Below the pieces are notes generated by a model. That model was not told the origin of the DNA. It saw nothing but the letters and a program-made list of their open reading frames with translations, and did not search any database. The position numbers were made by a program, and so were the translations under genes. From positions 1 through 36,772 of the forward strand of contig CALVOK010000002.1 in assembly GCA_944350275.1 (NCBI GenBank): 36,772 nucleotides of DNA, in the 5' to 3' direction. The DNA comes from an uncultured Clostridia bacterium (GTDB lineage Bacteria; Bacillota; Clostridia; Christensenellales; UBA1242). This document shows positions 1-7,661 of the stretch, piece after piece. Positions within the stretch are counted from its first letter, which is position 1. Each line of letters opens with the position of its first letter.

Positions 1-1451
1 TTCCAATCTTCGTCAATTGTGACCGTTTGACTTACCGATCTGAAAGCAGGTGCCGAGTCAAGTCCGCTAGTCTGCTGAACCTGTTTTGCATAGCGAATTA
101 CACTTGTCAGTGGGTCGAGGTCGAATGAGAATGTGTAGTTTCCGCTTGCCTGGTCATACTTAATCACCGAACTGTCATTTTGACTTATTATAGTTTTGTC
201 AGATACTATATAAGATTGCACGCCGTCAGGGGTTGAACCAGAAAGGGCAATATAACCTTCGTTTTTATAGTCAACATAATCACTCCAATCGGCATAATCT
301 TCATGCACAGCCTCGTTCCATGATGAGTAGAACCTCACATTTTGTCCGCCTCGTTTCATTATAGCACATCTTCCAACAGTGACAGTGCCTCGACTTAGAC
401 TTTCAAAGGTGTAATGATTGCCGTCAAAGTTTTTCTCGCTGTAGACAGGTTGAGAGACAAGACCAAGTGCACGGACATTACCATTACCAACTATGTGGAA
501 TGAGGAAGCAAAGGTCGCCTTGTATTCTGCTAGGATAAAGTTTTCAACTGGGGTGAGGTCGGCAGGTGTAATTCCTCTCGCCTCTGCCTCAGTAAAGAAA
601 AATTGGTCATTTGACACGGTAAAGCCAAACCTCTCCTCAATTCCGTCAATAACTTCGTGAGGGGAGACAATGTACTCCGACTCGTCAAATTGACTATAGT
701 CGACCATGGAACCCATGATAGAGTTGAAATACCACACTCCAAGTCCGCTCCCGGTGAAAATTCCTAGGAATACAAGAATAACAAGTGCCTTTATTCTTTG
801 CACAAAAGATTTTTTATATTTTACTTTTGGCTTAGCGGTGATAGGCTTAACTTCTTCGCTCTCATCACTCTTGCCGAACTCGTCATTCCTCAAACCCTCT
901 TTATATATGGTAGTATTATTATATATACTATATATATTAGATATATTGTCCTTACCAGTATCATTAAGAGAGTCACTGCCATTTCCTAAGATGCTGTTTG
1001 CTGATTTGTCTTTTCTATTTTTTGAGTTATCACTGCCATTATCTAAGTTGTCACTATCGTTTGATAAGTTGTCGTTTTTTGATGTGTCACCGTCGTTCGT
1101 TAATTTTTCACCGTCATTTGCTGATTTATGACTGCCTTTAACTTCAAATTTGCTGTTATCTTTGCCATCAAGATTTTTCACACTTTTAACATTCTCTTGC
1201 CCTTTATTTTCAAGGTCTATAGCAAAATTTTGACTGTCAACTCGGTTTGATAAATTTTCCTTAGTTAAAAGGGTGGAATTCTCGGTAACATCTACGTTAT
1301 AAGCGCTCGCACTTGTAAGATTTTCAGTATTCTTGTCTGTGAGATTTTCGCTTTCATTTACACCAAAAATAGAAGCATCATTCTTATTAGAAGTGCCTTT
1401 CTTATTTATATAATCTCGTTTTGAACGATTGTTTTTCTTTAAACTCGCCAT
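1..1451 (-). CDS. Bitopic membrane protein with disordered N-terminus (3' end missing)
   Basis: The frame is open on the minus strand from ATG 1451 to the left edge, giving 483 codons without a stop, so the C-terminus is missing. A Shine-Dalgarno AAAGGGG lies 8 nt before the ATG. Residues 1-215 are hydrophilic, low-complexity and very rich in Asn, Asp, Ser and Lys, with loose repeats of the N-D-G/S-D type around 115-165. A single membrane segment lies at about 222-243, preceded by a basic stretch (KVKYKKSFVQR), which predicts N-in/C-out. Residues 244-483 would be outside the cell and contain no motif I recognise. It could be an envelope-anchored surface or cell-wall protein; the function is unknown. 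The plus-strand ORFs overlapping it are shadows. The reality of the gene is well supported, its role is not. Confidence 0.8.
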   Translation of the reverse strand, partial: MASLKKNNRSKRDYINKKGTSNKNDASIFGVNESENLTDKNTENLTSASAYNVDVTENSTLLTKENLSNRVDSQNFAIDLENKGQENVKSVKNLDGKDNSKFEVKGSHKSANDGEKLTNDGDTSKNDNLSNDSDNLDNGSDNSKNRKDKSANSILGNGSDSLNDTGKDNISNIYSIYNNTTIYKEGLRNDEFGKSDESEEVKPITAKPKVKYKKSFVQRIKALVILVFLGIFTGSGLGVWYFNSIMGSMVDYSQFDESEYIVSPHEVIDGIEERFGFTVSNDQFFFTEAEARGITPADLTPVENFILAEYKATFASSFHIVGNGNVRALGLVSQPVYSEKNFDGNHYTFESLSRGTVTVGRCAIMKRGGQNVRFYSSWNEAVHEDYADWSDYVDYKNEGYIALSGSTPDGVQSYIVSDKTIISQNDSSVIKYDQASGNYTFSFDLDPLTSVIRYAKQVQQTSGLDSAPAFRSVSQTVTIDEDW

Positions 1452-1621
1452 GATGCAAACCCCTTTAAATAGGGCTCAGCACACTCGCCATTATTTGACA
1501 TATTCAGTTTATTATATGTAAACACAGTTTGTCTGTGTGAATAGAAATCTAAGTTATTTGAAAATTGGTCAAAATTGCCAAAAGTTAATGCTGAGTTCAT
1601 TATGGCAACTTTGTATGCCAT
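1439..1621 (-). CDS. Possible 60-residue small protein or leader peptide
   Basis: A 60-codon ORF starts at ATG 1621, preceded by a GGGGGA purine run at close spacing. Its stop overlaps the ATG of the downstream membrane-protein gene by 13 bp in another frame. It is the first ORF on the transcript expected from the consensus promoter at 1730-1758. The product (begins MAYKVAIMNS) has no membrane segment and no motif I know. The overlap would allow translational coupling, so it may be a leader peptide; it may also be chance. No homology evidence. Confidence 0.4.
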   Translation of the reverse strand: MAYKVAIMNSALTFGNFDQFSNNLDFYSHRQTVFTYNKLNMSNNGECAEPYLKGFASWRV

Positions 1622-1729
1622 TCTGTCCCCCGTATTTTAATATAGCACTCAAAGTGAAAACCACTTTGTAGCAATTTCTAAAAATAAATTTTAAAATTGT
1701 TTAATAATGTTTTGCTATTAAACAACTTT

Positions 1730-1758
1730 ATTATATAATATAAACAAGGATTTGTCAA
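1730..1758 (-). promoter_or_regulatory. Consensus housekeeping promoter
   Basis: On the minus strand TTGACA (1753-1758) and TATAAT (1730-1735) are both perfect and separated by 17 bp. Transcription would begin near 1723, about 100 nt before the small ORF at 1621 and 270 nt before the membrane-protein gene. Confidence 0.85.
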
Positions 1759-1865
1759 CGATTTTTATCTATCTTTTTTAAAAAATGTGACAAATTCGGC
1801 TAAATATAACATATATGCATAAAATCATATTTATTAAAATTTATGAATATTTATTCAAAAATTAC

Positions 1866-1894
1866 TTGCAAAGAAAAATGATATATGATATAAT
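1866..1894 (+). promoter_or_regulatory. Sigma-A type promoter for the 1957 gene
   Basis: TTGCAA (1866-1871), 17-bp spacer, TATAAT (1889-1894). The start site would be near 1901, giving a leader of about 55 nt before ATG 1957. It diverges from the promoter at 1730-1758. Confidence 0.75.
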
Positions 1895-1956
1895 GTAATA
1901 AGAAAAGGTGCTTGCAAACAAATGCTGGCATAGACTTTAAGCAAAGGAGAAAAAAG

Positions 1957-2595
1957 ATGCGAGAAAAATTTTTTGAAGATATAAACAGACGACTTATAAT
2001 GTGTGAGAAGTTAGGGCAGGAGGAGGAACTTATTATCTTCGACGGACTTGTAAAGAAGTATAAAAAGATTTTAAAAGAGCAGGGCGAGGGGAATAATGAG
2101 TTGCTACTAAAAGTTATAAAATCATTACCAAAATATAGTAAATACTTTGAAAATAGCGATTTTAACAAGTGTTTAAAAGACTATAAAGAGAGTCTGCCGA
2201 CTGAGGTGACACTCGATGAGAACAATGTTATGGAGTCGATTGGAAATCTAATTGACAGGGCAATTTTTATGCAGGCAGAACTTGGCAAATTTAGTAAAAA
2301 CAGTGGTATAAATGTGATAAATGATAAGACTAATTATACAAACAATATTGCCGATTTTGAGTTTGCCTCAGAGAAATTTACCCCAGAGTTCATAAAAGAA
2401 AGCATATCAAAAATGGGCAATGATAGTCCTGAGATGGTGGAACTCTACACAAAAAAATATGAATATTTATGCAAAAATTTAGCAGAGAGTGCTATAAATG
2501 ATAAGATTGACTACTATACAAGAACGGTAGATTATTTGGTAGATTTTTACTCTGACAATGAGATTGCAAGAAAAGAGGAGAAAACGCTAGCATAG
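1957..2595 (+). CDS. Hypothetical cytoplasmic protein, 212 aa
   Basis: Start ATG 1957 is chosen because AAAGGAG sits 7 nt upstream; the frame opens earlier at a TTG (1912) without a ribosome site. The product is hydrophilic and charged, probably all-helical, with no signal peptide, membrane segment or metal motif. N-terminal residues (MREKFFEDINRRLIMCEKLG) form a likely amphipathic helix. It stands alone between its own promoter and the degenerate tandem repeat downstream, and no obvious terminator follows the stop directly. I do not recognise the family. Confidence 0.8.
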   Translation: MREKFFEDINRRLIMCEKLGQEEELIIFDGLVKKYKKILKEQGEGNNELLLKVIKSLPKYSKYFENSDFNKCLKDYKESLPTEVTLDENNVMESIGNLIDRAIFMQAELGKFSKNSGINVINDKTNYTNNIADFEFASEKFTPEFIKESISKMGNDSPEMVELYTKKYEYLCKNLAESAINDKIDYYTRTVDYLVDFYSDNEIARKEEKTLA

Positions 2596-2610
2596 TAAAT
2601 GTCGTTATCT

Positions 2611-2760
2611 TTGGTGCACTGTTGTTTTAAATAGGTCAGTTGCCAGGTGCATAGGTTTTGTTGTTTTAAATAGGTCAGTTTTATGTGCCTAGACTTTGTT
2701 GTGTTTAATAGATTTATTTATGCGTGCATAGACACTGTTGTTTTAAATAGGTTAGTTATC
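2611..2760. repeat. Degenerate tandem repeat, about 39-bp period, four copies
   Basis: The core TTGTTTTAAATAGGTCAGTT is found at 2622-2641 and exactly again at 2661-2680. Diverged copies lie at 2699-2718 and 2738-2757, so the period is 38-39 bp. The parts between also resemble each other (GTGCATAG or GTGCCTAG followed by a T-rich piece), so this is a tandem repeat and not a CRISPR with unique spacers. It fills the gap between the 1957 gene and the rplM promoter. Its role is unknown. Confidence 0.8.
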
Positions 2761-2838
2761 TTGTATATATTATATAAGCATTAAATTCTTATTTCTTTAT
2801 ATTTAATAATAATTTTTTATAAAATATAGTAAAAATAC

Positions 2839-2867
2839 TTGACAAAATCATTTTTATTGTATAAAAT
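2839..2867 (+). promoter_or_regulatory. Promoter of rplM-rpsI
   Basis: TTGACA (2839-2844), 17-bp spacer, TAAAAT (2862-2867). The expected start is about 2874, giving a leader of about 130 nt before rplM. A 7-bp hairpin followed by T6 (2872-2896) sits at the very start of this transcript; it could also end read-through from upstream. Confidence 0.8.
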
Positions 2868-2912
2868 AAAGACGTCTTAATTTCAAGGCGTTTTTTGTTT
2901 ACACTAGCCCCG

Positions 2913-2998
2913 CATATAAAATTTGCCTTTCAAGACAGGAGCAATCAGTAAAATCCCGAAGTTTTATTGTTTGCGTGGTTATAAATTTTATATGGAGG
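2913..2998 (+). promoter_or_regulatory. Structured leader of rplM (probable L13 autoregulatory leader)
   Basis: A perfect 12-bp closing stem pairs 2913-2924 (CATATAAAATTT) with 2983-2994 (AAATTTTATATG), and its 3' strand ends on the first G of the rplM ribosome site GGAGG (2994-2998). Inside are an 8-bp hairpin (CAGTAAAA 2946-2953 with TTTTATTG 2962-2969, one G-U) and a weaker stem built from TTGCCT and AGGAGCAA. A three-way junction ending at the Shine-Dalgarno site suggests translational control. Leaders bound by ribosomal protein L13 are known upstream of rplM in Firmicutes. Assignment to that family is inferred from position and shape only. Confidence 0.6.
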
Positions 2999-3005
2999 AA
3001 ATGTA

Positions 3006-3449
3006 ATGAAAACATACATGGCAAAACCAGCCGAAATTGAAAGAAAATGGTTTGTTGTTGATGCTACAAATGTTCCACTCGGACGTGTTGCAAGTCAAGT
3101 TGCAGACATTTTGACAGGCAAAAACAAGACAATATATACTCCACACGTAGATTGCGGAGACTTCGTTATAGTGCTTAATTCTGACAAGGTAGCCTTGACA
3201 GGAAAGAAACACACAGACAAAAAACTCAGATGGCACACAGGTTATATTGGCGGACTCAAAGAGGTCGACTATGGCACTCTTCTTGAGAAGAATTCACCAA
3301 AAGCCATTGAGCAGGCAGTTAAAGGAATGCTTCCAAAAACAAGTTTAGGACGAAAACAGTTTACTAGACTTCATGTTTACAAGGGTGAGGAGCATAATCA
3401 TCAGGCTCAAAAACCAGAAAAAGTTGAAATAAAAGGAGTTAGAGACTAA
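3006..3449 (+). CDS. rplM: 50S ribosomal protein L13
   Basis: 147 residues, close to the usual 142-147. It is recognised by the N-terminal W-F-V-V-D-A segment, [10 protein letters not shown], the D-F-V-I-V-L-N region, W-H-T-G-Y-I-G-G and the end of the fold at [12 protein letters not shown]13 binds 23S rRNA early in assembly of the large subunit. Start ATG 3006 follows GGAGG by 7 nt; the second ATG six codons... in (ACATAC ATG) has no ribosome site of its own. The stop shares one base with the rpsI start, the usual L13-S9 operon. Confidence 0.97.
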   Translation: MKTYMAKPAEIERKWFVVDATNVPLGRVASQVADILTGKNKTIYTPHVDCGDFVIVLNSDKVALTGKKHTDKKLRWHTGYIGGLKEVDYGTLLEKNSPKAIEQAVKGMLPKTSLGRKQFTRLHVYKGEEHNHQAQKPEKVEIKGVRD

Positions 3450-3859
3450 TGGCAGAGAAGAAAGTAAAATCAGCAGAGCAAGTTATTTCAACAGGCAGAC
3501 GTAAGAAATCTATTGCAAGAGTAAGACTCTTTGCAGGCAATGGTAAAATTGTTGTAAACGATAGAGATATTAAAGATTATCTCCAAAGCGACACTTTGCT
3601 TTTAATTGCAAAACGTCCTTTTGCTGTTACAGGTACCGAGGGCAAGTATGACGCTATCATAAGAGTTAACGGTGGTGGTGCTTCTGGACAGGCAGGCGCT
3701 ATTAGCCATGGACTTGCAAGAGCACTTGTTAAAGCAGACGAGATGACTAAAAAAGAACTTAAAGAGGCAGGACTTCTCACTCGTGATTCAAGAATGAAAG
3801 AGAGAAAGAAGTACGGACTCAAGAAAGCAAGAAAGGCATCTCAATTCTCAAAGAGATAG
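3449..3859 (+). CDS. rpsI: 30S ribosomal protein S9
   Basis: 136 residues, slightly longer than the usual 130 because of an N-terminal extension. The conserved start of the fold ([13 protein letters not shown]) and the basic C-terminal tail ending in Q-F-S-K-R are present. That tail reaches the P-site tRNA in the small subunit. Also visible are [12 protein letters not shown] and [14 protein letters not shown]. The ATG overlaps the rplM stop (TAATG) and GGAG lies within the end of rplM, so the two are translationally coupled. A terminator follows at 3951-3976. Confidence 0.97.
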   Translation: MAEKKVKSAEQVISTGRRKKSIARVRLFAGNGKIVVNDRDIKDYLQSDTLLLIAKRPFAVTGTEGKYDAIIRVNGGGASGQAGAISHGLARALVKADEMTKKELKEAGLLTRDSRMKERKKYGLKKARKASQFSKR

Positions 3860-3950
3860 TATTTTCAGTGTGCAAAATTGTTGTTGAGCAAAATGCAAGG
3901 CTATTGCCAAGTAGTCTTGTTTTACGCATTTTTGTGAGGTTATTAATTAA

Positions 3951-3976
3951 AAGGCGGATAAATTCCGTCTTTTTTT
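3951..3976 (+). terminator. Terminator of rplM-rpsI
   Basis: An 8-bp stem (AAGGCGGA with TCCGTCTT, one G-U) with a 5-nt loop, running into a T7 tract. It lies about 90 nt after the rpsI stop. Confidence 0.85.
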
Positions 3977-4060
3977 GTGTCTAAAATGTAGTTTTTTCTA
4001 AATTAGTTTGTATTTTCTAGGTAAATTGTGTATTATAATGATATAAATATTTTCCTATTA

Positions 4061-4099
4061 GGTGCTTAAAACTTGTTTATATTGGGTACTTAAAACTTG
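4061..4099 (+). repeat. Direct repeat in the trxB leader
   Basis: GGTGCTTAAAACTTG (4061-4075) recurs with one change at 4085-4099, a period of 24 bp. Both copies lie between a TATAAT-like -10 (4034-4039) and the trxB start, so they would be in the 5' untranslated region or act as a pair of protein sites. No known operator matches. Confidence 0.6.
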
Positions 4100-4137
4100 A
4101 TAGAAAATATAAAAATTCATGCTAAAAGGGGATAGTT

Positions 4138-5058
4138 ATGGAAAAAATCTATGATATATTGATTGTTGGCGGAGGTCCTAGCGGTATAACTGCTGGTATT
4201 TATGCAAAACGAGCAGGAAGAGAGGTGGCAATAATTGAAAAATTTGTTGTGGGTGGTCAGGTCGCACTGATAGGTCAAATTGACAACTATCCAGGTTTCT
4301 CTCATATCCAAGGCGACGAACTTACAAAGGCATTCAAAGACCATGCAAAGAGTCTTGATATCCCTTTTATATATGATGATATTTTAGATTTTAACTTTGA
4401 TAGTGATGCAAAAATCTTGAAAGGGAAAAAGGGAGATTATAAGTCAAAGGCGGTCATTTTAGCAATGGGCAGTCACTCAAAAGAACTCAATATCTCTGGC
4501 GAAAAGGAGTTTATTGGCAGAGGTGTAAGTTATTGTGCCCTTTGCGACGGAAATTTTTTCAAAAATCAAGAGGTCGCAGTGGTAGGCTCAGGCGATTCGG
4601 CGGTTTCTGACGCGCTGTACTTATCAAACATATGCACAAAGGTCTATATTCTCACTAAAGGTCAGTTAAAACTCAACAATTATAGCGAGGATGACCTAAA
4701 AAACCGAGATAACATAGTCCTTTTAAAAGGTGCATTGTCAAAGAGCATTCAAGGCGATAGCAAAGTCACCTCGCTCAGTTTTGACAAGAATGATAAAGAA
4801 GAGATAATAGACGTCAGTGCAGTCTTTGTTGCAATAGGGCGGAAACCAGACACAGAGACTTTGAAAGATAAGATAAATCTGACGGAGAGAGGATATATTG
4901 AGACTGACGAGAGACTTCAGACCACGGCAAGAGGCGTGTTCGCTTGCGGAGATGTAAGAAATAACCCAATAAAACAGATAGCAACAGCAGTTGGAGAGGG
5001 GGCTATTGCGGGAACAGAGGCAAATAAATACGTTTTAAAAAATTTTTCAAAGAAATAG
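4138..5058 (+). CDS. trxB: Thioredoxin reductase-like flavoprotein (TrxB family)
   Basis: 306 residues, normal for low-molecular-weight thioredoxin reductase. The FAD site G-G-G-P-S-G is at 11-16, the redox-active pair C-A-L-C-D is at Cys133/Cys136, and the C-terminal FAD motif is F-A-C-G-D-V-R. The second nucleotide motif is present as G-S-G-D-S-A (150-155). However, the H-R-R-x-x-x-R that holds the 2'-phosphate of NADPH is absent; the corresponding strand reads Y-I-L-T-K-G (170-175). The electron donor may therefore not be NADPH. Thioredoxin reductases lacking NADPH motifs, some ferredoxin-dependent, are known in clostridia. AAGGGG precedes ATG 4138. No thioredoxin gene is adjacent. A terminator lies 29 bp after the stop. 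Confidence 0.88.
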   Translation: MEKIYDILIVGGGPSGITAGIYAKRAGREVAIIEKFVVGGQVALIGQIDNYPGFSHIQGDELTKAFKDHAKSLDIPFIYDDILDFNFDSDAKILKGKKGDYKSKAVILAMGSHSKELNISGEKEFIGRGVSYCALCDGNFFKNQEVAVVGSGDSAVSDALYLSNICTKVYILTKGQLKLNNYSEDDLKNRDNIVLLKGALSKSIQGDSKVTSLSFDKNDKEEIIDVSAVFVAIGRKPDTETLKDKINLTERGYIETDERLQTTARGVFACGDVRNNPIKQIATAVGEGAIAGTEANKYVLKNFSKK

Positions 5059-5086
5059 GGAATAGACTTTTCCGCTAAAATAATAT

Positions 5087-5126
5087 AAAAGTCGACTAAA
5101 ATTTTGCAATATGTCGACTTTTTTTT
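5087..5126 (+). terminator. Terminator of trxB
   Basis: A 10-bp perfect stem (AAAAGTCGAC with GTCGACTTTT) with a 16-nt loop, followed by a T tract to 5126. Confidence 0.9.
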
Positions 5127-5240
5127 CTATAAAGATAGGTGTTTATACCTTTTTAAGTTAAATTATCACACAATATCAGTCAAAAACAAACTCAGCACAA
5201 CCATATTTCGCGTTAAGTCTTATAACTCTGCCTTATATTT

Positions 5241-5256
5241 TATAAGTTAACTTATA
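5241..5256. promoter_or_regulatory. Perfect 16-bp palindrome (possible operator)
   Basis: TATAAGTTAACTTATA is fully self-complementary. It lies alone in the gap between the trxB terminator and the small-RNA candidate, about 80 bp upstream of the latter's putative -35. It could be a repressor site or chance in AT-rich DNA. The rest of 5127-5319 shows nothing else I can name. Confidence 0.35.
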
Positions 5257-5319
5257 GCATTTAATCTTTGTGTTGTTTTTGCTAAATTTTTGAATTTTCT
5301 ATTAAAATTTTAAAATCTG

Positions 5320-5349
5320 TTGATTTTCTTCTATTTTATAACATATATT
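5320..5349 (+). promoter_or_regulatory. Putative promoter of the small-RNA candidate
   Basis: TTGATT (5320-5325), 18-bp spacer, TATATT (5344-5349). Transcription from near 5356 would begin exactly at the closing stem of the structured element at 5358-5429. Confidence 0.45.
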
Positions 5350-5355
5350 ATATGT

Positions 5356-5430
5356 ATAAAATTCGAGAGTTGGATATCGGCTGGGCATTGGGCATCCAAT
5401 CACTTATTAGGTAGGTCTCGAATTTTTTTA
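5356..5430 (+). ncRNA. Candidate small structured RNA with its own terminator
   Basis: An 11-bp perfect stem pairs 5358-5368 (AAAATTCGAGA) with 5416-5426 (TCTCGAATTTT) and runs into a T7 tract. It encloses about 47 nt with an inner 6-bp hairpin (TTGGAT with ATCCAA). The enclosed part contains GGGCATTGGGC, unusually G-rich for this genome. No ORF follows on the plus strand, since degV is convergent, so this is neither an ordinary leader nor an ordinary gene terminator. It may be a free small RNA of about 75 nt, or a shared terminator for degV reading the other way. No known family recognised. Confidence 0.45.
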
Positions 5431-5456
5431 TTACCAAAAAGGCTATAATTTAAGGT

Positions 5457-6284
5457 TTAGTGGCAGATAATTAGACCTTTTTCAAGGGCATAATAGGAGC
5501 ATAGTCCACGCATTGCTTGCACTCTAATTTCCTTAAAATTGCATTGCTTTTCAAGGTCACTTTTTATATAGTTAGCCTCTTCCTCAGCATAGCAATGTGT
5601 GATGATAAGTGTCTCTTTTGAAAAATCTTTTGCCTTTTCGCTTATCATCTGCACAAGTTTAGAAAAGGCATTTTTAATTCCGATTATCTTTTTTGCCATT
5701 TTAATTTCACCCTCATGAGCAATACAGATAGGGCGGATAACAAGTTTGCTTGCAATAAGACCTGCAATCTTGCTCATACGACCGTTATTGACGAGGTTGT
5801 CAAACTTTTGCAAGATAAAATAGAGGGACTTTTTGTCGCGATAGGCGTTAATCTCCTCGCAAATTTGCTGATAAGGAAGGTCCTGTTTGATAAGTTCGAC
5901 AAGTCTGTCAACCAGCAAAATCTCAGTTCCGCTGACCGCTTTTGAGTCAATAACACAGATATTTTCAGGTTTGGAATAGGAATTCTTTGCAACGACTGCC
6001 GAGTTGTAGCAACCTGAGAGTTTTGAGGTGATTGTTACAATAAAGGTATATTCTGCATTGTCAAACTCCTTCAAAAAGGACTCAGGAGCAGGGCAGGCAG
6101 AAGAAGATTTTTTGCTTGCGTGCATATCATCAAGCATTTTTTTTATGTCTAGGTCGTCATTGTCGACATACTCATTGTCGCCGACATTTATAGTGAGAGG
6201 GATAACCTTAAATCCGATTTCACTATCAACAAGATAGTCACTCAATAGGTCAGAGGCACTATCAACAAGAATTTGATATTTCAT
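5457..6284 (-). CDS. DegV family fatty-acid-binding protein (FakB-like)
   Basis: 275 residues, the usual DegV length. The N-terminal D-S-A-S-D-L of the family's first loop is present, as is T-I-T-S-K-L-S-G-C-Y-N-S-A (canonical S-K-L-S-G-T-Y-x-S-A), which lines the fatty-acid carboxylate site. Late I-T-H-C-Y-A-E-E-E-A fits the C-terminal domain. DegV/FakB proteins bind a fatty acid and present it to the kinase FakA for phosphorylation and entry into phospholipid synthesis; no fakA is in the window. GGAG lies 7 nt before ATG 6284. A TATAAT on the minus strand at 6393-6398 is a possible -10, with a poor -35. Confidence 0.92.
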   Translation of the reverse strand: MKYQILVDSASDLLSDYLVDSEIGFKVIPLTINVGDNEYVDNDDLDIKKMLDDMHASKKSSSACPAPESFLKEFDNAEYTFIVTITSKLSGCYNSAVVAKNSYSKPENICVIDSKAVSGTEILLVDRLVELIKQDLPYQQICEEINAYRDKKSLYFILQKFDNLVNNGRMSKIAGLIASKLVIRPICIAHEGEIKMAKKIIGIKNAFSKLVQMISEKAKDFSKETLIITHCYAEEEANYIKSDLEKQCNFKEIRVQAMRGLCSYYALEKGLIICH

Positions 6285-6470
6285 AATAATCTCCTAATTT
6301 TATATATTTTATTTGTCTGTAAAACTGTGACGTTTTTTTGTTTTTTCAATTTGATAGATTAGAGAATTTATCTTTAACCTTATATTAAGTATATTATAAA
6401 TAGGCAAAATTTCAAAGCGAAATGTTAAAATAATTATATAAATGTTACGAAATTTGCAATTAAGTATCAT

Positions 6471-7661
6471 TTACTCCTGCGGATGAGGGCTTTTATTGAT
6501 AAAATTTGCCATATCACTTGCAAATTGTATTTTGCCATATTTGTCATTTATAAGTTTGACTGTCTGAGAAATATCAGGTTTTTCCTCGTCAAACATGGAA
6601 AGTTGCCTTGCATTTGCACTAGTAAATGAAGAACCTTTTATCCTTATAGCGCGAAGAGGGTAGTTATACTTCCATATCTTATCAGCAAGCATGAGACAGC
6701 CATTTGCAATATCTTTAATGCTGTTTGTAGGTCTTACCTTTCTTGAAATGTGATATGTTTTTAAGTCCTTTGTCTTTAAGGTAATTGAAAGAGTGCAGGC
6801 AAGAACCTTATGTTTTATCATGCGATAAGATACCTTTTCAGCAAGAAAATATATCACCTTTTCAACGTCTTTCCTAGAGACAATATCCTTTAAAGTTGTC
6901 GTGCCATTGCCAATACTTTTGGGTGGGGGAAGTGAATAATAATCTGCCACAGCCTCCTCTCTAATTCCCAGCAAATTTTCTTTCAGCCTTGTGCCATTTA
7001 TTCCCATGGTACTGACAAGAAAGGAGTCACCAAGTCCGACAAAGTCGCTGATTGTATCAATTGAAAGCGAGTGAAATTTTCTCTCAAGCCTCTTTCCAAT
7101 TCCCACGACAGAGTTGAGCGGAAGAGGATATATTTTATCTTTCAAATCTTTCCTCTCAATTATAGTGGTGTAGTCGGGTTTTCTTAGGTCAGAGCCAAGT
7201 TTTGCAAAGATTTTTGAAAATGATACACCAATCGAAACTGTAAAGCCAAATCTACTTTTAACTCTCGCTCTAATCTCGTCGGCAATCTCCTTGCCAGACT
7301 TTTTGAGATAACTTAAACTATCCGTCACATCAAGCCAGCACTCGTCAAGACCAAGGGGTTCAACGAAGTTTGTGTATTCAAGATATATATTGTGAAGTTG
7401 TCCGCTAATCTCTTCATATAGTAGGTAGTCTGGTGGAATACATACGAGATGTGGACATGATGCCTTAGCCTCGCCTATGACTTGCCCTGTTTTAACTCCC
7501 GCCTTTTTTGCTATTTCATTTTTAGCAAGGATAATTCCGTTTCGCTTTTCTGGGTTGCCTGTAACTGCGACAGGAAGAGAGGCGAGGCTAGGATTGCGAG
7601 CAACTTCAACGGAAGCGAAAAAATTATTTACGTCAGAATGCAAAATAACCCTCTCTTTCAT
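6471..7661 (-). CDS. dinB: DNA polymerase IV (Y-family, DinB)
   Basis: Y-family translesion polymerase. The first catalytic block is I-L-H-S-D-V-N-N-F-F-A-S-V-E, followed by the carboxylate block G-L-D-E-C-W-L-D-V-T (canonical S-I-D-E-A-Y-L-D). Next come V-S-I-G-V-S-F-S-K-I-F-A-K-L-G-S-D-L-R-K-P-D, the helix-hairpin-helix region V-V-G-I-G-K-R-L, and a little-finger domain. At the C-terminus R-Q-L-S-M-F-D-E resembles the beta-clamp binding motif Q-x-[LS]-x-[LF]-F. The frame opens 4 codons earlier at a GTG (7673). ATG 7661 is preferred because GAGGTG lies 9 nt before it, and that GTG is part of the ribosome site. 396 residues, normal length. It diverges from the gene at 7712, whose -35 overlaps this start. 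Confidence 0.95.
   Translation of the reverse strand: MKERVILHSDVNNFFASVEVARNPSLASLPVAVTGNPEKRNGIILAKNEIAKKAGVKTGQVIGEAKASCPHLVCIPPDYLLYEEISGQLHNIYLEYTNFVEPLGLDECWLDVTDSLSYLKKSGKEIADEIRARVKSRFGFTVSIGVSFSKIFAKLGSDLRKPDYTTIIERKDLKDKIYPLPLNSVVGIGKRLERKFHSLSIDTISDFVGLGDSFLVSTMGINGTRLKENLLGIREEAVADYYSLPPPKSIGNGTTTLKDIVSRKDVEKVIYFLAEKVSYRMIKHKVLACTLSITLKTKDLKTYHISRKVRPTNSIKDIANGCLMLADKIWKYNYPLRAIRIKGSSFTSANARQLSMFDEEKPDISQTVKLINDKYGKIQFASDMANFINKSPHPQE

Noticed and set aside
706..1131. Plus-strand ORF of 141 codons with hydrophobic runs
   Set aside because: It is the antisense shadow of the minus-strand membrane-protein gene, lacks a ribosome site, and its Ser/Phe/Leu repeats mirror the Asn/Asp/Lys repeats of the real gene.
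2611..2760. Possible CRISPR array
   Set aside because: Period 38-39 bp with 20-bp cores and related, not unique, spacers; copies are degenerate and no cas gene is nearby.
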